From Cytophagales bacterium (lineage in GTDB: Bacteria; Bacteroidota; Bacteroidia; Cytophagales; Spirosomataceae), in NCBI GenBank assembly GCA_013298805.1, contig JAAFIU010000001.1:1-64000 (forward strand): a DNA stretch of 64,000 nucleotides, given 5' to 3'. The notes beneath the pieces are model-generated. The model searched no databases. It worked only from the letters and a program-made list of their open reading frames with translations, and was not told where the DNA came from. This document shows positions 9,569-18,827 of this stretch, piece by piece; the stretch's first letter is position 1; every line of letters begins with the position of its first letter. Made by a program: the position numbers and the translations under genes.

Positions 9569-11089
9569 TTAAATTTCCTCATAATTATCACTCATAATTT
9601 TTGCCGAAGAAAGAGCCAAAGGAATCCCGCCCCCAGGGTGAACGCTTCCCCCCACAAAATAAAGGTTTTTGATTTTTGAAGAGAAATTGGCGTGTCTCAA
9701 AAATGCCGCAAAACGGTTATTTGATGAGTTTCCGTATAAGGCCCCCTGTACTGAGGAGGTTTTTGATTCAATTGTTCTTGGGTCGAGAATCTCCTCACAT
9801 TCAATTAATTCTGCTATATTCTGACCTAAAATTCTACTGATTTTTTGTAGCACATTTTCTTTCGTCTGACGAATAATTTCATTCCAATCTTGCCCTTCAT
9901 TGGCAGGGGCATTTATCAACACAAACCAATTTTCGCAGCCTTCTGGAGCATCATCGGCTTTGTGTTTTGAGGTAATATTGATGTAAACCGTTGGGTCGTG
10001 ATAAATAGACTTCTTATCGAACATCGTCCTAAATTCTTCCTGATAATTATCGCTAAAAAAGATATTATGTAAACCCAATTCGGAAAATTGCTTTTTAATT
10101 CCCCAATAAAAAATAACCCCAGAACTTGATTTTGGCTGATTTAACAGGAAATTTGGATGCTTTTCGTTCGGTAAAAGTTTACGATACGTATGCGTTACGT
10201 CCATGTTGGAAACAACTGCATCGGTAGGTATGAGGTTATAGGTATGAGATATTTGGTCAAGAGTATTTTCTCCATTATTACTATCTCCATTTCTCCTTAA
10301 CTTTACCCCCTTCACTTTTCCATTTTCCACTACAATTTCCTCCACCTTCGTTTCATAATAAAATTTGACACCTAAACTTTCCGCCAATTTTACCAATGAA
10401 TCGGTGATAGAAACCATGCCTTTTTTGGGGAAAAATGCTCCGATATTGTACTCCAAATGTGGAATAATATTCAATGTGGCAGGCGTTTGGTAAGGGTCAG
10501 AGCCATTGTAAGTGGCATAACGATTGAAGAGTTGGACAATTTTCGGGTTTTTGAATAGCTTTTCATTAGCATCATTCATCGTTCCGAAAATGCCTAACTT
10601 AGGGAGATTCAAATACCCTTTCAAGGCTTTTCGAGATGTCCAAGTAGATAATTTATGCAGAGAATCTTGTAAAAATAGCCCGTCTAAAACCTCATATTTA
10701 AAGGCACTATCTTTCAAAAATTGCGTAATTTTTTTGGCAGGTTCGCCTGTAATTTGCTCAACTTCCTCAGCAAATTTTTGGGGTTCAGCCCATGCTGTTA
10801 GTCGAGTTTGGTCTTCCCAAAAATACCGACAAACTTCGGTAAGTTGTTCATATACAAAGAAATCAGCGGGATTTTTGCCTACTAACTCAAATAATTCATT
10901 GACTAAATTGGGAAGCGTAAAAAGTGAAGGGCCAGCATCAAAACGATAACCATTTAGGTCAAAGCTACTCAACTTTCCGCCTGCGTAGGAATTGGCTTCA
11001 TAAACCGAAACCTCAAAACCTTTATGAGCCAAACGAATAGCGGAGGCAATTCCCGCAATACCTGCCCCGATGATAGCGACTTTTTTCAT
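9569..11089 (-). CDS. CrtI/CrtD-family carotenoid desaturase (phytoene desaturase family)
   Basis: MKKVAIIGAGIAGIASAIRLAHKGFEVSVYEAN dinucleotide fold; C-terminal NLYFVGGSVHPGGGIPLALSSAK. Confidence 0.85.
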   Translation of the reverse strand: MKKVAIIGAGIAGIASAIRLAHKGFEVSVYEANSYAGGKLSSFDLNGYRFDAGPSLFTLPNLVNELFELVGKNPADFFVYEQLTEVCRYFWEDQTRLTAWAEPQKFAEEVEQITGEPAKKITQFLKDSAFKYEVLDGLFLQDSLHKLSTWTSRKALKGYLNLPKLGIFGTMNDANEKLFKNPKIVQLFNRYATYNGSDPYQTPATLNIIPHLEYNIGAFFPKKGMVSITDSLVKLAESLGVKFYYETKVEEIVVENGKVKGVKLRRNGDSNNGENTLDQISHTYNLIPTDAVVSNMDVTHTYRKLLPNEKHPNFLLNQPKSSSGVIFYWGIKKQFSELGLHNIFFSDNYQEEFRTMFDKKSIYHDPTVYINITSKHKADDAPEGCENWFVLINAPANEGQDWNEIIRQTKENVLQKISRILGQNIAELIECEEILDPRTIESKTSSVQGALYGNSSNNRFAAFLRHANFSSKIKNLYFVGGSVHPGGGIPLALSSAKIMSDNYEEI

Positions 11090-11162
11090 TTTTCATTTTG
11101 ACTTTATGTAGAGATAACACAAAATCATTTTTTTTGTTAAATTTTCAATTGTTATAAAATGC

Positions 11163-11242
11163 AGAATGCAGAACAAGGAATTAAGAATGTAGAAGTGGGT
11201 TTAACTAAACTTCTACATTCTCAATTCCTTGTTCTGCATTCT
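11163..11242. repeat. Long inverted repeat (34-bp arms, 1 mismatch), word-repeat type
   Basis: AGAATGCAGAACAAGGAATTAAGAATGTAGAAGT (11163-11196) vs ACTTCTACATTCTCAATTCCTTGTTCTGCATTCT (11209-11242). Confidence 0.95.
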
Positions 11243-11262
11243 AAAATCTATTTTTACAATTA

Positions 11263-12339
11263 CTAAAAAAACAGCCACTCCATCGCTTTTGGAAACTCTT
11301 TGCCCCATTGGTCTTCACTGTGTCCTCCTTCTGGGTCCAGAGAAATATGAATTTCTGTCTTTTTAACTCCTTGGCGTTCAAATGTTTGCTTTAACTTCTC
11401 AACATTTGGAATCATCGCCGTACTTTCTTGCCCTCCCGCATATACATAAATACGAGTGGGTAAGTGTGAAAGAAAATCAATAGCATCAAAATAAATATTT
11501 GGCGAAATCCAAAGTGATGGCGAGAAAATCATTAGTCGCCCGAACGCCTCAGGAAACATCAATCCCGCATAAATACTAATTAAACCACCCAAAGAACTTC
11601 CTCCAATCCCTGTTGATTCACGGTCGGGAATGGTACGATAGTTTTTGTCTATGTACGGTTTTAAGGTCTTAGCCAAAAACTGAGCGTATTTTCGTCCTTG
11701 TCCTTTCCCTAATTTTGGATTACTATAAGGCGAATATTCCACAAAACGTTCGTCACCACCGTGAGCAATGGCAACTACAATAACATCGCCGTGTTCACGA
11801 GCAGCTAAAACAGCTAATTGTTTATCAATTCCCCAATTCCCAAATTCAGAGCCATTACCAAATAGATTTTGGGCATCTTGCAAATAAATAACAGGATAAC
11901 GCTTAGTTGATTTTTCGTAATTATGGGGCAAAAGGATATAAACAGCACGTTTTTTACCTAACTGTGGTATTTCAAACTCATCAGAAATCAAACGAACTTC
12001 GGGCATGAGGTTTTCCGAAAGATTTGCTCCGTTCATTCTCCAGTGAGGGACAAAATCATGGAAAACACCCGTTTTGTTTTTGGCTACACGGTTTCCCGTT
12101 GAATTACCAAATTCATCTAATTCTACTTGATTCCAACCACCTTTTGTATATTTATATTCAATTGTATCAGGCAACTTTATATGCTCAGGGAATTTTAAAG
12201 CATACTTCCCATCTTCAACCTTATCCAATTTAAGTTCTTCTTTATCAGGCAACCAAGCGTTGAAATTGCCAGAGATATACACAGGGCGTTCATCTTCAAC
12301 GGGTGTGGTTAATTCAAAGTACAATATATTTTTACTCAT
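11263..12339 (-). CDS. Esterase (PF00756-type alpha/beta hydrolase) with N-terminal carbohydrate-binding-like domain
   Basis: GIGGSSLGGLISIYAGLMFPEAFG nucleophile elbow; N-terminal VYISGNFNAWLPDKEELKL resembles CBM48. Confidence 0.85.
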   Translation of the reverse strand: MSKNILYFELTTPVEDERPVYISGNFNAWLPDKEELKLDKVEDGKYALKFPEHIKLPDTIEYKYTKGGWNQVELDEFGNSTGNRVAKNKTGVFHDFVPHWRMNGANLSENLMPEVRLISDEFEIPQLGKKRAVYILLPHNYEKSTKRYPVIYLQDAQNLFGNGSEFGNWGIDKQLAVLAAREHGDVIVVAIAHGGDERFVEYSPYSNPKLGKGQGRKYAQFLAKTLKPYIDKNYRTIPDRESTGIGGSSLGGLISIYAGLMFPEAFGRLMIFSPSLWISPNIYFDAIDFLSHLPTRIYVYAGGQESTAMIPNVEKLKQTFERQGVKKTEIHISLDPEGGHSEDQWGKEFPKAMEWLFF

Positions 12340-12607
12340 TTAAGCTATCGTGGTTTTGTCAATCCGCAAAAGTACGCAATAAAATCTTTACGTTATCCTG
12401 CTTTTTACTTAAAACTCATTTTTAGAAATAAGGTTTTAAGATTTTTTTTATTGATGGACTAAAAACGCTATTGTTTGGGCGTTTGGCGGTATGAATGTTT
12501 GGGTATTTATTTGGAAATTTGTAGGGTGAAATACTTATTTGATTAGGGCTAATTTTCATGTACCTATTGCTTCATTACTTGGTCATTAAATTTTAAATGA
12601 AATTATC

Positions 12608-13333
12608 ATGCAAAAACAAGATTTTGAAACGATTATTAGGGAGCAATTATCATTATTTATAAGCCTTAAAGAAGAGATTTATAATCAGAAAGATTATGAT
12701 TTGGCAGTGAATCTGAGAGGAATAGAAAAGGGATTGATTGATATTCAGCGAATTATAGAAGAAAGAAAAAATGGCAAATCCACTTCGAGTGTAAAATTTC
12801 AACCTTGGGTCGGAAATAATTACGAAAATGAGAATCTCAAAATATTGGTTTTAGGGGAATCGCATTACGGTAATGCAGAGGAAAACAAAGAGACTTTCAC
12901 GCAGGATGTTATAAAATCTTGGGCTTTGAGAGAAGAAGGAAGTATTAAGTTTTTTACGACCATTGCTAAAATTTTATCAGATAAAACGGAAGTTTATTTA
13001 AGCGATGATAATGCAAAAGAATTTTGGCATAAGGTAGCATTTTATAATTATGTACAAGATTTTGTAGGAGAGGAAGCAAGAATGCGACCTACGGAATTAA
13101 TGTGGGAAGAAGCAAAACTGCCATTTATTCAGGTTGTTAATAAGTTAAAGCCTAACATAGTTGTTGTTTTGGGAAGTCATTTAGGAGAGTATATAGAGGA
13201 ATATGCAGACCAGTTTGAAAACACTATATTTTGTTATTGGTATCATCCTTCAACACCTCGATACTTTAAATACCAAAAATCATTAGAAGATTTTAAAATT
13301 GCGGTAGAAAAAGCAAATAAGAATAAAGTTTAA
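12608..13333 (+). CDS. Uracil-DNA-glycosylase-superfamily-like protein with N-terminal UVR-like coil
   Basis: ILVLGESHYGN, FYNYVQ, NIVVVLGSHLG, YHPSTP in UDG-like order; N-terminal SLKEEIYNQKDYDLAVNLRGIEKGL. Confidence 0.5.
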   Translation: MQKQDFETIIREQLSLFISLKEEIYNQKDYDLAVNLRGIEKGLIDIQRIIEERKNGKSTSSVKFQPWVGNNYENENLKILVLGESHYGNAEENKETFTQDVIKSWALREEGSIKFFTTIAKILSDKTEVYLSDDNAKEFWHKVAFYNYVQDFVGEEARMRPTELMWEEAKLPFIQVVNKLKPNIVVVLGSHLGEYIEEYADQFENTIFCYWYHPSTPRYFKYQKSLEDFKIAVEKANKNKV

Positions 13334-13348
13334 AACCAACTCGAAGCC

Positions 13349-13561
13349 ATGACATTCCACACACAACAAATCCAAACAGAGCAAGGTATTTTGATTGGAT
13401 TACCAGTATCAGAATGGGAAAAACTGATGAAAGAGTATAAAAAATTAAAAGAAAAGGAGGCATTTCAAAAAAGATTGACTTCTTCTTTTAAAGAAATAAA
13501 GGAAATTGAAGCTGGACGAATGAAAGCAACAACCTTGAAAGACTTTTTAAATGAGCTTTGA
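13349..13561 (+). CDS. Putative antitoxin partner of downstream RelE/ParE-like toxin
   Basis: 70 aa, overlaps next ORF by 11 nt. Confidence 0.6.
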   Translation: MTFHTQQIQTEQGILIGLPVSEWEKLMKEYKKLKEKEAFQKRLTSSFKEIKEIEAGRMKATTLKDFLNEL

Positions 13562-13886
13562 AATTATTGCTACTCGTGATTTTATGAAGCGAGCCAAAAG
13601 ATTATTAAAAAAATATCCTTCTCTCAAAACAGAATTAAGTACTTTACAGATAACACTTGAAGAAAATCCTTTTTTAGGGACACCATTAGGAGGTAATACT
13701 TTCAAAATTAGGCTCGCAGTGGCGAGTAAAGGAAAAGGCAAAAGTGGAGGAATTAGGGTAATCACCTACGTAATTATTCAAAATGAGAAAGTTTATTTGG
13801 CTGATATTTACGATAAATCTGAACAAGCAAATGTTACAGACAAAGAACTTGAAGAGTTAATTAAAGAAATAAAAAAACAAGAATAA
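13551..13886 (+). CDS. RelE/ParE-superfamily toxin-like protein
   Basis: FEIIATRDFMKRAKRLLKKYPSLK...NTFKIRLAVASKGKGKSGGIRVITYVI...VYLADIYDKSE. Confidence 0.75.
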   Translation: MSFEIIATRDFMKRAKRLLKKYPSLKTELSTLQITLEENPFLGTPLGGNTFKIRLAVASKGKGKSGGIRVITYVIIQNEKVYLADIYDKSEQANVTDKELEELIKEIKKQE

Positions 13887-13919
13887 TCAACCAAGAATAT
13901 AGAGAACAAATTTTTAAAT

Positions 13920-15320
13920 ATGAATAATCCAACAACCTTATTCGACAAAGTGTGGGACGCACACGTTGTTCGTAAAATCGAAGATGGTCCAGATGTATTT
14001 CTGATTGACCGCCACTTTATCCACGAAGTAACCAGCCCAGTTGCATTTTTAGGTCTGGAAAGTCGTGGCATTGGTGTCCTTTATTCAGAGCGTACTTTCG
14101 CTACTGCTGACCACAACACGCCAACCATTAACCAACATTTACCTGTTCAAGACCCTCTTTCTGCTAATCAATTGCAACAGTTGGAAACGAACTCGGCAAA
14201 ATACGGTATTTCTCACTGGGGATTGGGACATCAGAAAAACGGTATCGTTCACGTAGTTGGACCAGAAAATGGTATTACACTTCCAGGAATGACCATTGTT
14301 TGTGGTGACTCACATACTTCTACGCACGGTGCTTTTGGGGCAATTGCGTTTGGTATTGGTACTTCGGAGGTTGAGATGGTACTTTCTTCGCAGTGTATTA
14401 TGCAACCCAAACCAAAGAAAATGCGTGTAACTATCAATGGTAAATTGGGTAAAGGTGTTACGCCAAAAGATGTTACGTTGTATATTATCGCTCAACTTTC
14501 GGCGGCAGGTGCTACGGGATATTTCTGTGAGTATGCTGGTGAAGTATTCGAGAATATGTCAATGGAAGGACGTATGACAGTTTGTAATATGTCAATCGAA
14601 ATGGGTGCGAGAGGTGGAATGATTGCTCCAGACGAAACGACTTTCGCCTATTTGAATGGTCGTGAACAAGCTCCAAAAGGAGAAGCGTGGGATAGAGCAA
14701 TGGCTTACTGGAAAACCCTTAAAACGGATGAAGGTGCTACTTTTGACCTTGAATATACCTACAATGCGGAGGATATTGAACCACAAATTACTTACGGTAC
14801 AAACCCAGGTTTAGGAACAGGTATTTCTAAAAATATTCCTTTAGCAACTGACGTAATTGACGGTGAAGCAAGTTATAAAAAATCATTGGGTTACATGGGA
14901 TTTGCCGAAAACGAGTCAATCATCGGAAAACCAATTGATTATGTTTTCTTGGGTTCATGTACAAACGGGCGTATCGAAGATTTCCGTGCTTTCGCTTCAA
15001 TCGTGAAAGGTCGTAAAAAAGCGGATAACGTAACGGCTTGGTTAGTGCCAGGTTCGCACGTGGTTGAAGCTCAGATTAAAGAAGAAGGTATTTTGGATAT
15101 TTTGACAGAAGCAGGTTTCTTACTTCGTCAACCAGGATGCTCAGCTTGTTTAGCGATGAACGACGATAAAATTCCTGCTGGGAAATATGCCGTTTCAACG
15201 TCAAACAGAAACTTTGAAGGTCGTCAAGGCCCAGGTTCAAGAACGCTTTTAGCTTCTCCATTGGTTGCAGCAGCAGCAGCGGTTACGGGCGTGGTTACAG
15301 ACCCTCGACAATTCTTGTAG
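13920..15320 (+). CDS. leuC: 3-isopropylmalate dehydratase large subunit
   Basis: [63 protein letters not shown]. Confidence 0.97.
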   Translation: MNNPTTLFDKVWDAHVVRKIEDGPDVFLIDRHFIHEVTSPVAFLGLESRGIGVLYSERTFATADHNTPTINQHLPVQDPLSANQLQQLETNSAKYGISHWGLGHQKNGIVHVVGPENGITLPGMTIVCGDSHTSTHGAFGAIAFGIGTSEVEMVLSSQCIMQPKPKKMRVTINGKLGKGVTPKDVTLYIIAQLSAAGATGYFCEYAGEVFENMSMEGRMTVCNMSIEMGARGGMIAPDETTFAYLNGREQAPKGEAWDRAMAYWKTLKTDEGATFDLEYTYNAEDIEPQITYGTNPGLGTGISKNIPLATDVIDGEASYKKSLGYMGFAENESIIGKPIDYVFLGSCTNGRIEDFRAFASIVKGRKKADNVTAWLVPGSHVVEAQIKEEGILDILTEAGFLLRQPGCSACLAMNDDKIPAGKYAVSTSNRNFEGRQGPGSRTLLASPLVAAAAAVTGVVTDPRQFL

Positions 15321-15326
15321 GTTTTA

Positions 15327-15494
15327 ACCGCAAGGACGCAAAGACGCTAAAAAAATTAGAATCACCGCTAAGACGGGAGGGCGCTAAAAAAATAGAATCA
15401 CCGCTAAGACGGGAGGACGCTAAAAAAAATAAAATGAACTGCAAAGACAGGACATTAAAAATCTTGCGTCATAGCGTCCTTGCGGTAAAAAACT
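15327..15494. repeat. Word-repeat block ('CGCAAAGACGCTAA' family) with 36-bp tandem direct repeat and 13-bp terminal inverted repeat
   Basis: TAGAATCACCGCTAAGACGGGAGGRCGCTAAAAAAA at 15357-15392 and 15393-15428; ACCGCAAGGACGC 15327-15339 vs GCGTCCTTGCGGT 15474-15486. Confidence 0.9.
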
Positions 15495-15498
15495 AACC

Positions 15499-15885
15499 AT
15501 GTCAAAAGAAGAATATGAAAGAATAGCAAAAGAAGTATTTTTTGCTTCTTTGGAAGTTCATAAGATAATGGGGCCAGGCTTATTGGAATCTGTTTATGAA
15601 TTATGTTTAATGAAAGAATTACAACTCAGAAATATATTCTCTGAAAGTCAAGTATCAATTCCTTTAGATTACAAAGGTTTTTCATTATCGAAAGATTTTA
15701 GAATAGATATTTTGGTAGAAAAAGAGATTATTTTGGAGTTAAAAGCCGTGGATACATTACTTCCAATTCATGAAGCACAAATAATTTCATATTTAAAATT
15801 GGCTGATAAACGTTTAGGATTTCTAATAAATTTTAATGTCCTAATTATCAAAAGTGGTTTTAGAAGATTTGTAAATAATTACTAA
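15499..15885 (+). CDS. GxxExxY family protein (PD-(D/E)XK nuclease-like fold)
   Basis: MGPGLLESVYE (GxxExxY) and DILVEKEIILELKAV (D...ExK). Confidence 0.9.
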   Translation: MSKEEYERIAKEVFFASLEVHKIMGPGLLESVYELCLMKELQLRNIFSESQVSIPLDYKGFSLSKDFRIDILVEKEIILELKAVDTLLPIHEAQIISYLKLADKRLGFLINFNVLIIKSGFRRFVNNY

Positions 15886-15892
15886 TAAATTT

Positions 15893-16036
15893 CAATCGCA
15901 GAGACGGAAAAACGCTAAGAAATTAAAATAACCGTAAAGACGGAAGTACGCTAATTTATTTAAATTCTTGCGTCATAACATCTTTGCGGTGAAAAAACCT
16001 TGCGGCATAGCGTCCTTGCGGTTAAAAAACAAAAAA
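15893..16036. repeat. Second copy of the same word-repeat family between GxxExxY gene 1 and leuD
   Basis: CATAGCGTCCTTGCGGT at 16006-16022 identical to 15470-15486; CGCAGAGACGGAAAAACGCTAAG words. Confidence 0.85.
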
Positions 16037-16633
16037 ATGGCATACGATAAATTCACCATCCTTTCGTCCACTGCCGTTCCGATGCCTATCGAGAACGTGG
16101 ACACCGACCAAATAATCCCTGCTCGTTTCTTGAAAGCTACGAAGCGTGAAGGTTTTGGCGATAATTTATTCAGAGATTGGCGTTATAACAACGACGAATC
16201 TCCAAAGCAAGATTTCGTTTTGAACAACCCAACTTACTCAGGTTCAATCCTTGTAGGTGGTCGTAACTTCGGTTCGGGTTCAAGTCGTGAACACGCCGCT
16301 TGGGCCATTTATGACTACGGTTTCCGTTGCGTGATTTCAAGTTTCTTTGCGGATATTTTCAAAGGTAATTCATTGAATATCGGTATTTTACCAGTAACTG
16401 TTAGCCCAGAATTTTTAGATAAAATCTTCTTGGCAATTGAAGCTGACCCAAAAGCAGAAATCGAAGTAAATCTTCCAGAGCAAAAAGTGACCATTGTAGC
16501 ATCAGGCGAAAGTGAAGACTTTACCATCAATGGCTACAAAAAGAACAACATGCTCAACGGTTTTGATGATATTGACTATCTACAAAGCATGAAAGGAGAA
16601 ATTGCAGCATTTGCAGAGAAGAGTCTTTATTAA
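16037..16633 (+). CDS. leuD: 3-isopropylmalate dehydratase small subunit
   Basis: VDTDQIIPARFLK, GRNFGSGSSREHAAWAI; ATG at 16037 (ORF-track start at 15968 lies in the repeat). Confidence 0.96.
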   Translation: MAYDKFTILSSTAVPMPIENVDTDQIIPARFLKATKREGFGDNLFRDWRYNNDESPKQDFVLNNPTYSGSILVGGRNFGSGSSREHAAWAIYDYGFRCVISSFFADIFKGNSLNIGILPVTVSPEFLDKIFLAIEADPKAEIEVNLPEQKVTIVASGESEDFTINGYKKNNMLNGFDDIDYLQSMKGEIAAFAEKSLY

Positions 16634-16634
16634 G

Positions 16635-16705
16635 AAGTGATGAATGATGAGTGATAAGTGATGAGTTTTGCCATCATTCATCATTCATCATTCATCATTC
16701 ATAAC
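16635..16705. repeat. Word-repeat inverted repeat (TGATGAATGATGAGTGAT / ATCATTCATCATTCATC)
   Basis: Direct reading. Confidence 0.85.
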
Positions 16706-16710
16706 TAAAT

Positions 16711-18222
16711 ATGCGACACATAGAAATAATGGACACGACGCTTCGTGATGGTGAACAAACCAGCGGAGTGTCTTTCTCGGCTTCTGAAAAGCTAACGATT
16801 GCTCAGTTACTTTTGAAAGAAGTAATGGTGGATAGATTAGAAGTCGCTTCAGCAAGAGTATCGGCGGGCGAATTTGATGCAGTTAAGAAAATTACCGAGT
16901 GGGCGGCTGAAAATGGTTGTTTGGATAAAATTGAAGTTTTGACCTTCGTTGACGGTGAAACTTCGGTGAATTGGATGTTGGAAGCAGGTGCAAAAGTGAT
17001 GAATCTTCTCACAAAAGGCTCATTAAATCACCTAACGCACCAACTCAAAAAAACACCAGAACAACATTTTTCTGAAATTGCTCAGGTGATTGCTTTGGCT
17101 CGTTCTAAGGATATTTTGTGTAATGTTTATTTAGAAGATTGGAGTAATGGAATGCGTAATTCTCCCGAATATGTTTTTCAATATCTTGATTTTTTGACGA
17201 AAGAACCCATTGAAAGAGTGCTTTTGCCTGATACTTTGGGGGTTTTGACACCAAGAGAAACCTTTGATTTTTTGGATGCTATCGTAAAACGTTACCCAAA
17301 TACGCACTTCGATTTTCATGCTCATAACGATTATGATTTAAGCATTGCCAATGTCATGGAAGCTATTCGTGCGGGTGTTCAAGGCTTGCACTTAACCGTG
17401 AACGGCATGGGCGAACGTGCAGGAAATGCACCTTTGGCAAGTACCATTGCAGTAATCAATGATTTTATGCCCGAAGTGAAAACGACGGTAGTTGAAAAAT
17501 CTTTGTATTCGGTAAGTAAATTGGTAGAGACTTTTTCGGGTTTCAGAATTCCTGTAAACAAGCCAGTTGTGGGTGAAAATGTTTTCACGCAAACGGCTGG
17601 TATTCATGCGGATGGCGACAATAAAAAGAATCTTTATTTCAACAATTTAATGCCCGAACGTTTCGGACGATTGCGTCAATATGCTTTAGGAAAAACCTCA
17701 GGAAAGGCAAATATTGAGAAAAATTTGCAAGAATTAGGAATCACTTTAGCCGATGCCGATTTGAAAAAAGTAACGCAAAGAATCATTGAATTGGGCGACC
17801 GTAAAGAAGCCGTAACTCGTGAAGATTTGCCGTATATTATTTCGGATATTTTGGATAGCAGTGCCATTGAAGAAAAAGTTGTTGTCTTGAATTACGTTTT
17901 GACACATTCTAAAAATCTAAAACCTTCTGCCACTTTACAAGTACAAATTGGCGAAGAAATTTTTGAAGAATCTGCACAAGGAGATGGACAATACGATGCT
18001 TTTATGAATGCCTTGAAAAAGATATATTGTCAAAAAAATATCGAACTTCCACAACTGACGGACTATGCCGTAAGGATTCCACCAGGAGGAAAAACCGATG
18101 CCCTTTGCGAGACAATTATTACTTGGGCATATAATGGTAGAAGTTTAAAAACTCGTGGACTTGACTCCGACCAGACTGTTTCGGCTATCATTGCAACCCA
18201 AAAAATGCTGAATATTATTTAG
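16711..18222 (+). CDS. leuA: 2-isopropylmalate synthase / citramalate synthase family
   Basis: MDTTLRDGEQTSGVSFSASEKL, HAHNDYDLSIANVMEAIRAG, LHLTVNGMGERAGNAPL, C-terminal regulatory domain. Confidence 0.88.
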   Translation: MRHIEIMDTTLRDGEQTSGVSFSASEKLTIAQLLLKEVMVDRLEVASARVSAGEFDAVKKITEWAAENGCLDKIEVLTFVDGETSVNWMLEAGAKVMNLLTKGSLNHLTHQLKKTPEQHFSEIAQVIALARSKDILCNVYLEDWSNGMRNSPEYVFQYLDFLTKEPIERVLLPDTLGVLTPRETFDFLDAIVKRYPNTHFDFHAHNDYDLSIANVMEAIRAGVQGLHLTVNGMGERAGNAPLASTIAVINDFMPEVKTTVVEKSLYSVSKLVETFSGFRIPVNKPVVGENVFTQTAGIHADGDNKKNLYFNNLMPERFGRLRQYALGKTSGKANIEKNLQELGITLADADLKKVTQRIIELGDRKEAVTREDLPYIISDILDSSAIEEKVVVLNYVLTHSKNLKPSATLQVQIGEEIFEESAQGDGQYDAFMNALKKIYCQKNIELPQLTDYAVRIPPGGKTDALCETIITWAYNGRSLKTRGLDSDQTVSAIIATQKMLNII

Positions 18223-18268
18223 TATTTAAATCAATAGTGAAATAAAAATCTACATTAAAATCAAGATT

Positions 18269-18664
18269 ATGAAAGAGTTTACACAAACCACAGAACAAGA
18301 AGAATTAATAGGAAAAGCCATCGTAAATGCGGCATTCAAAGTTCATAAGGCTCTTGGACCTGGACTTTTGGAGAAAGTTTATGAAGTATGTATGGCTCAC
18401 GAATTGAAAAAATCAGGTTGGCAAGTAAAAAGGCAAATAGATATTCCGATTGCTTATGACGGTCTTGTGTTCGACGAAGGATTAAGACTTGATATTTTAG
18501 TAGAAGACTTAGTAATTGTTGAGTTAAAAGCTGTTGATTTAGTAAATCCTGTTTGGCAAGCGCAAGTGATGAGTCATTTAAAACTGACAAATAGAAAATT
18601 AGGATATTTGATAAATTTTAATGTGCCTTTAATTAAAGAAGGAATTAAAAGAATTGTAATGTGA
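18269..18664 (+). CDS. GxxExxY family protein (second copy)
   Basis: LGPGLLEKVYE and LDILVEDLVIVELKAVD. Confidence 0.9.
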   Translation: MKEFTQTTEQEELIGKAIVNAAFKVHKALGPGLLEKVYEVCMAHELKKSGWQVKRQIDIPIAYDGLVFDEGLRLDILVEDLVIVELKAVDLVNPVWQAQVMSHLKLTNRKLGYLINFNVPLIKEGIKRIVM

Positions 18665-18673
18665 TAACCCAAA

Positions 18674-18812
18674 GTTTTTTGCCACAAAGGCACAAAGACG
18701 CAAAGAAAATATAATATTATACCTTCGTGGCACACGAATAAATAAACTTAGAATCTTTGTGTCTTCGTGGCAAATAAACTTAGAGTCTTCGTGCCTTCGT
18801 GGCAGAAAAATA
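18674..18812. repeat. Word-repeat block ('GCCACAAAGGCACAAAGACGC / CTTCGTGGC' family)
   Basis: Left words GCCACAAAGGCACAAAGACGCAAAG; right CTTTGTGTCTTCGTGGC and CTTCGTGCCTTCGTGGC. Confidence 0.85.
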
Positions 18813-18827
18813 ATTAAAATAAAAAAA

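Noticed and set aside
15357-15428. Two 36-bp direct repeats, CRISPR-like length
   Set aside because: Adjacent with no spacer, only two copies, no cas genes; fits the word-repeat block.
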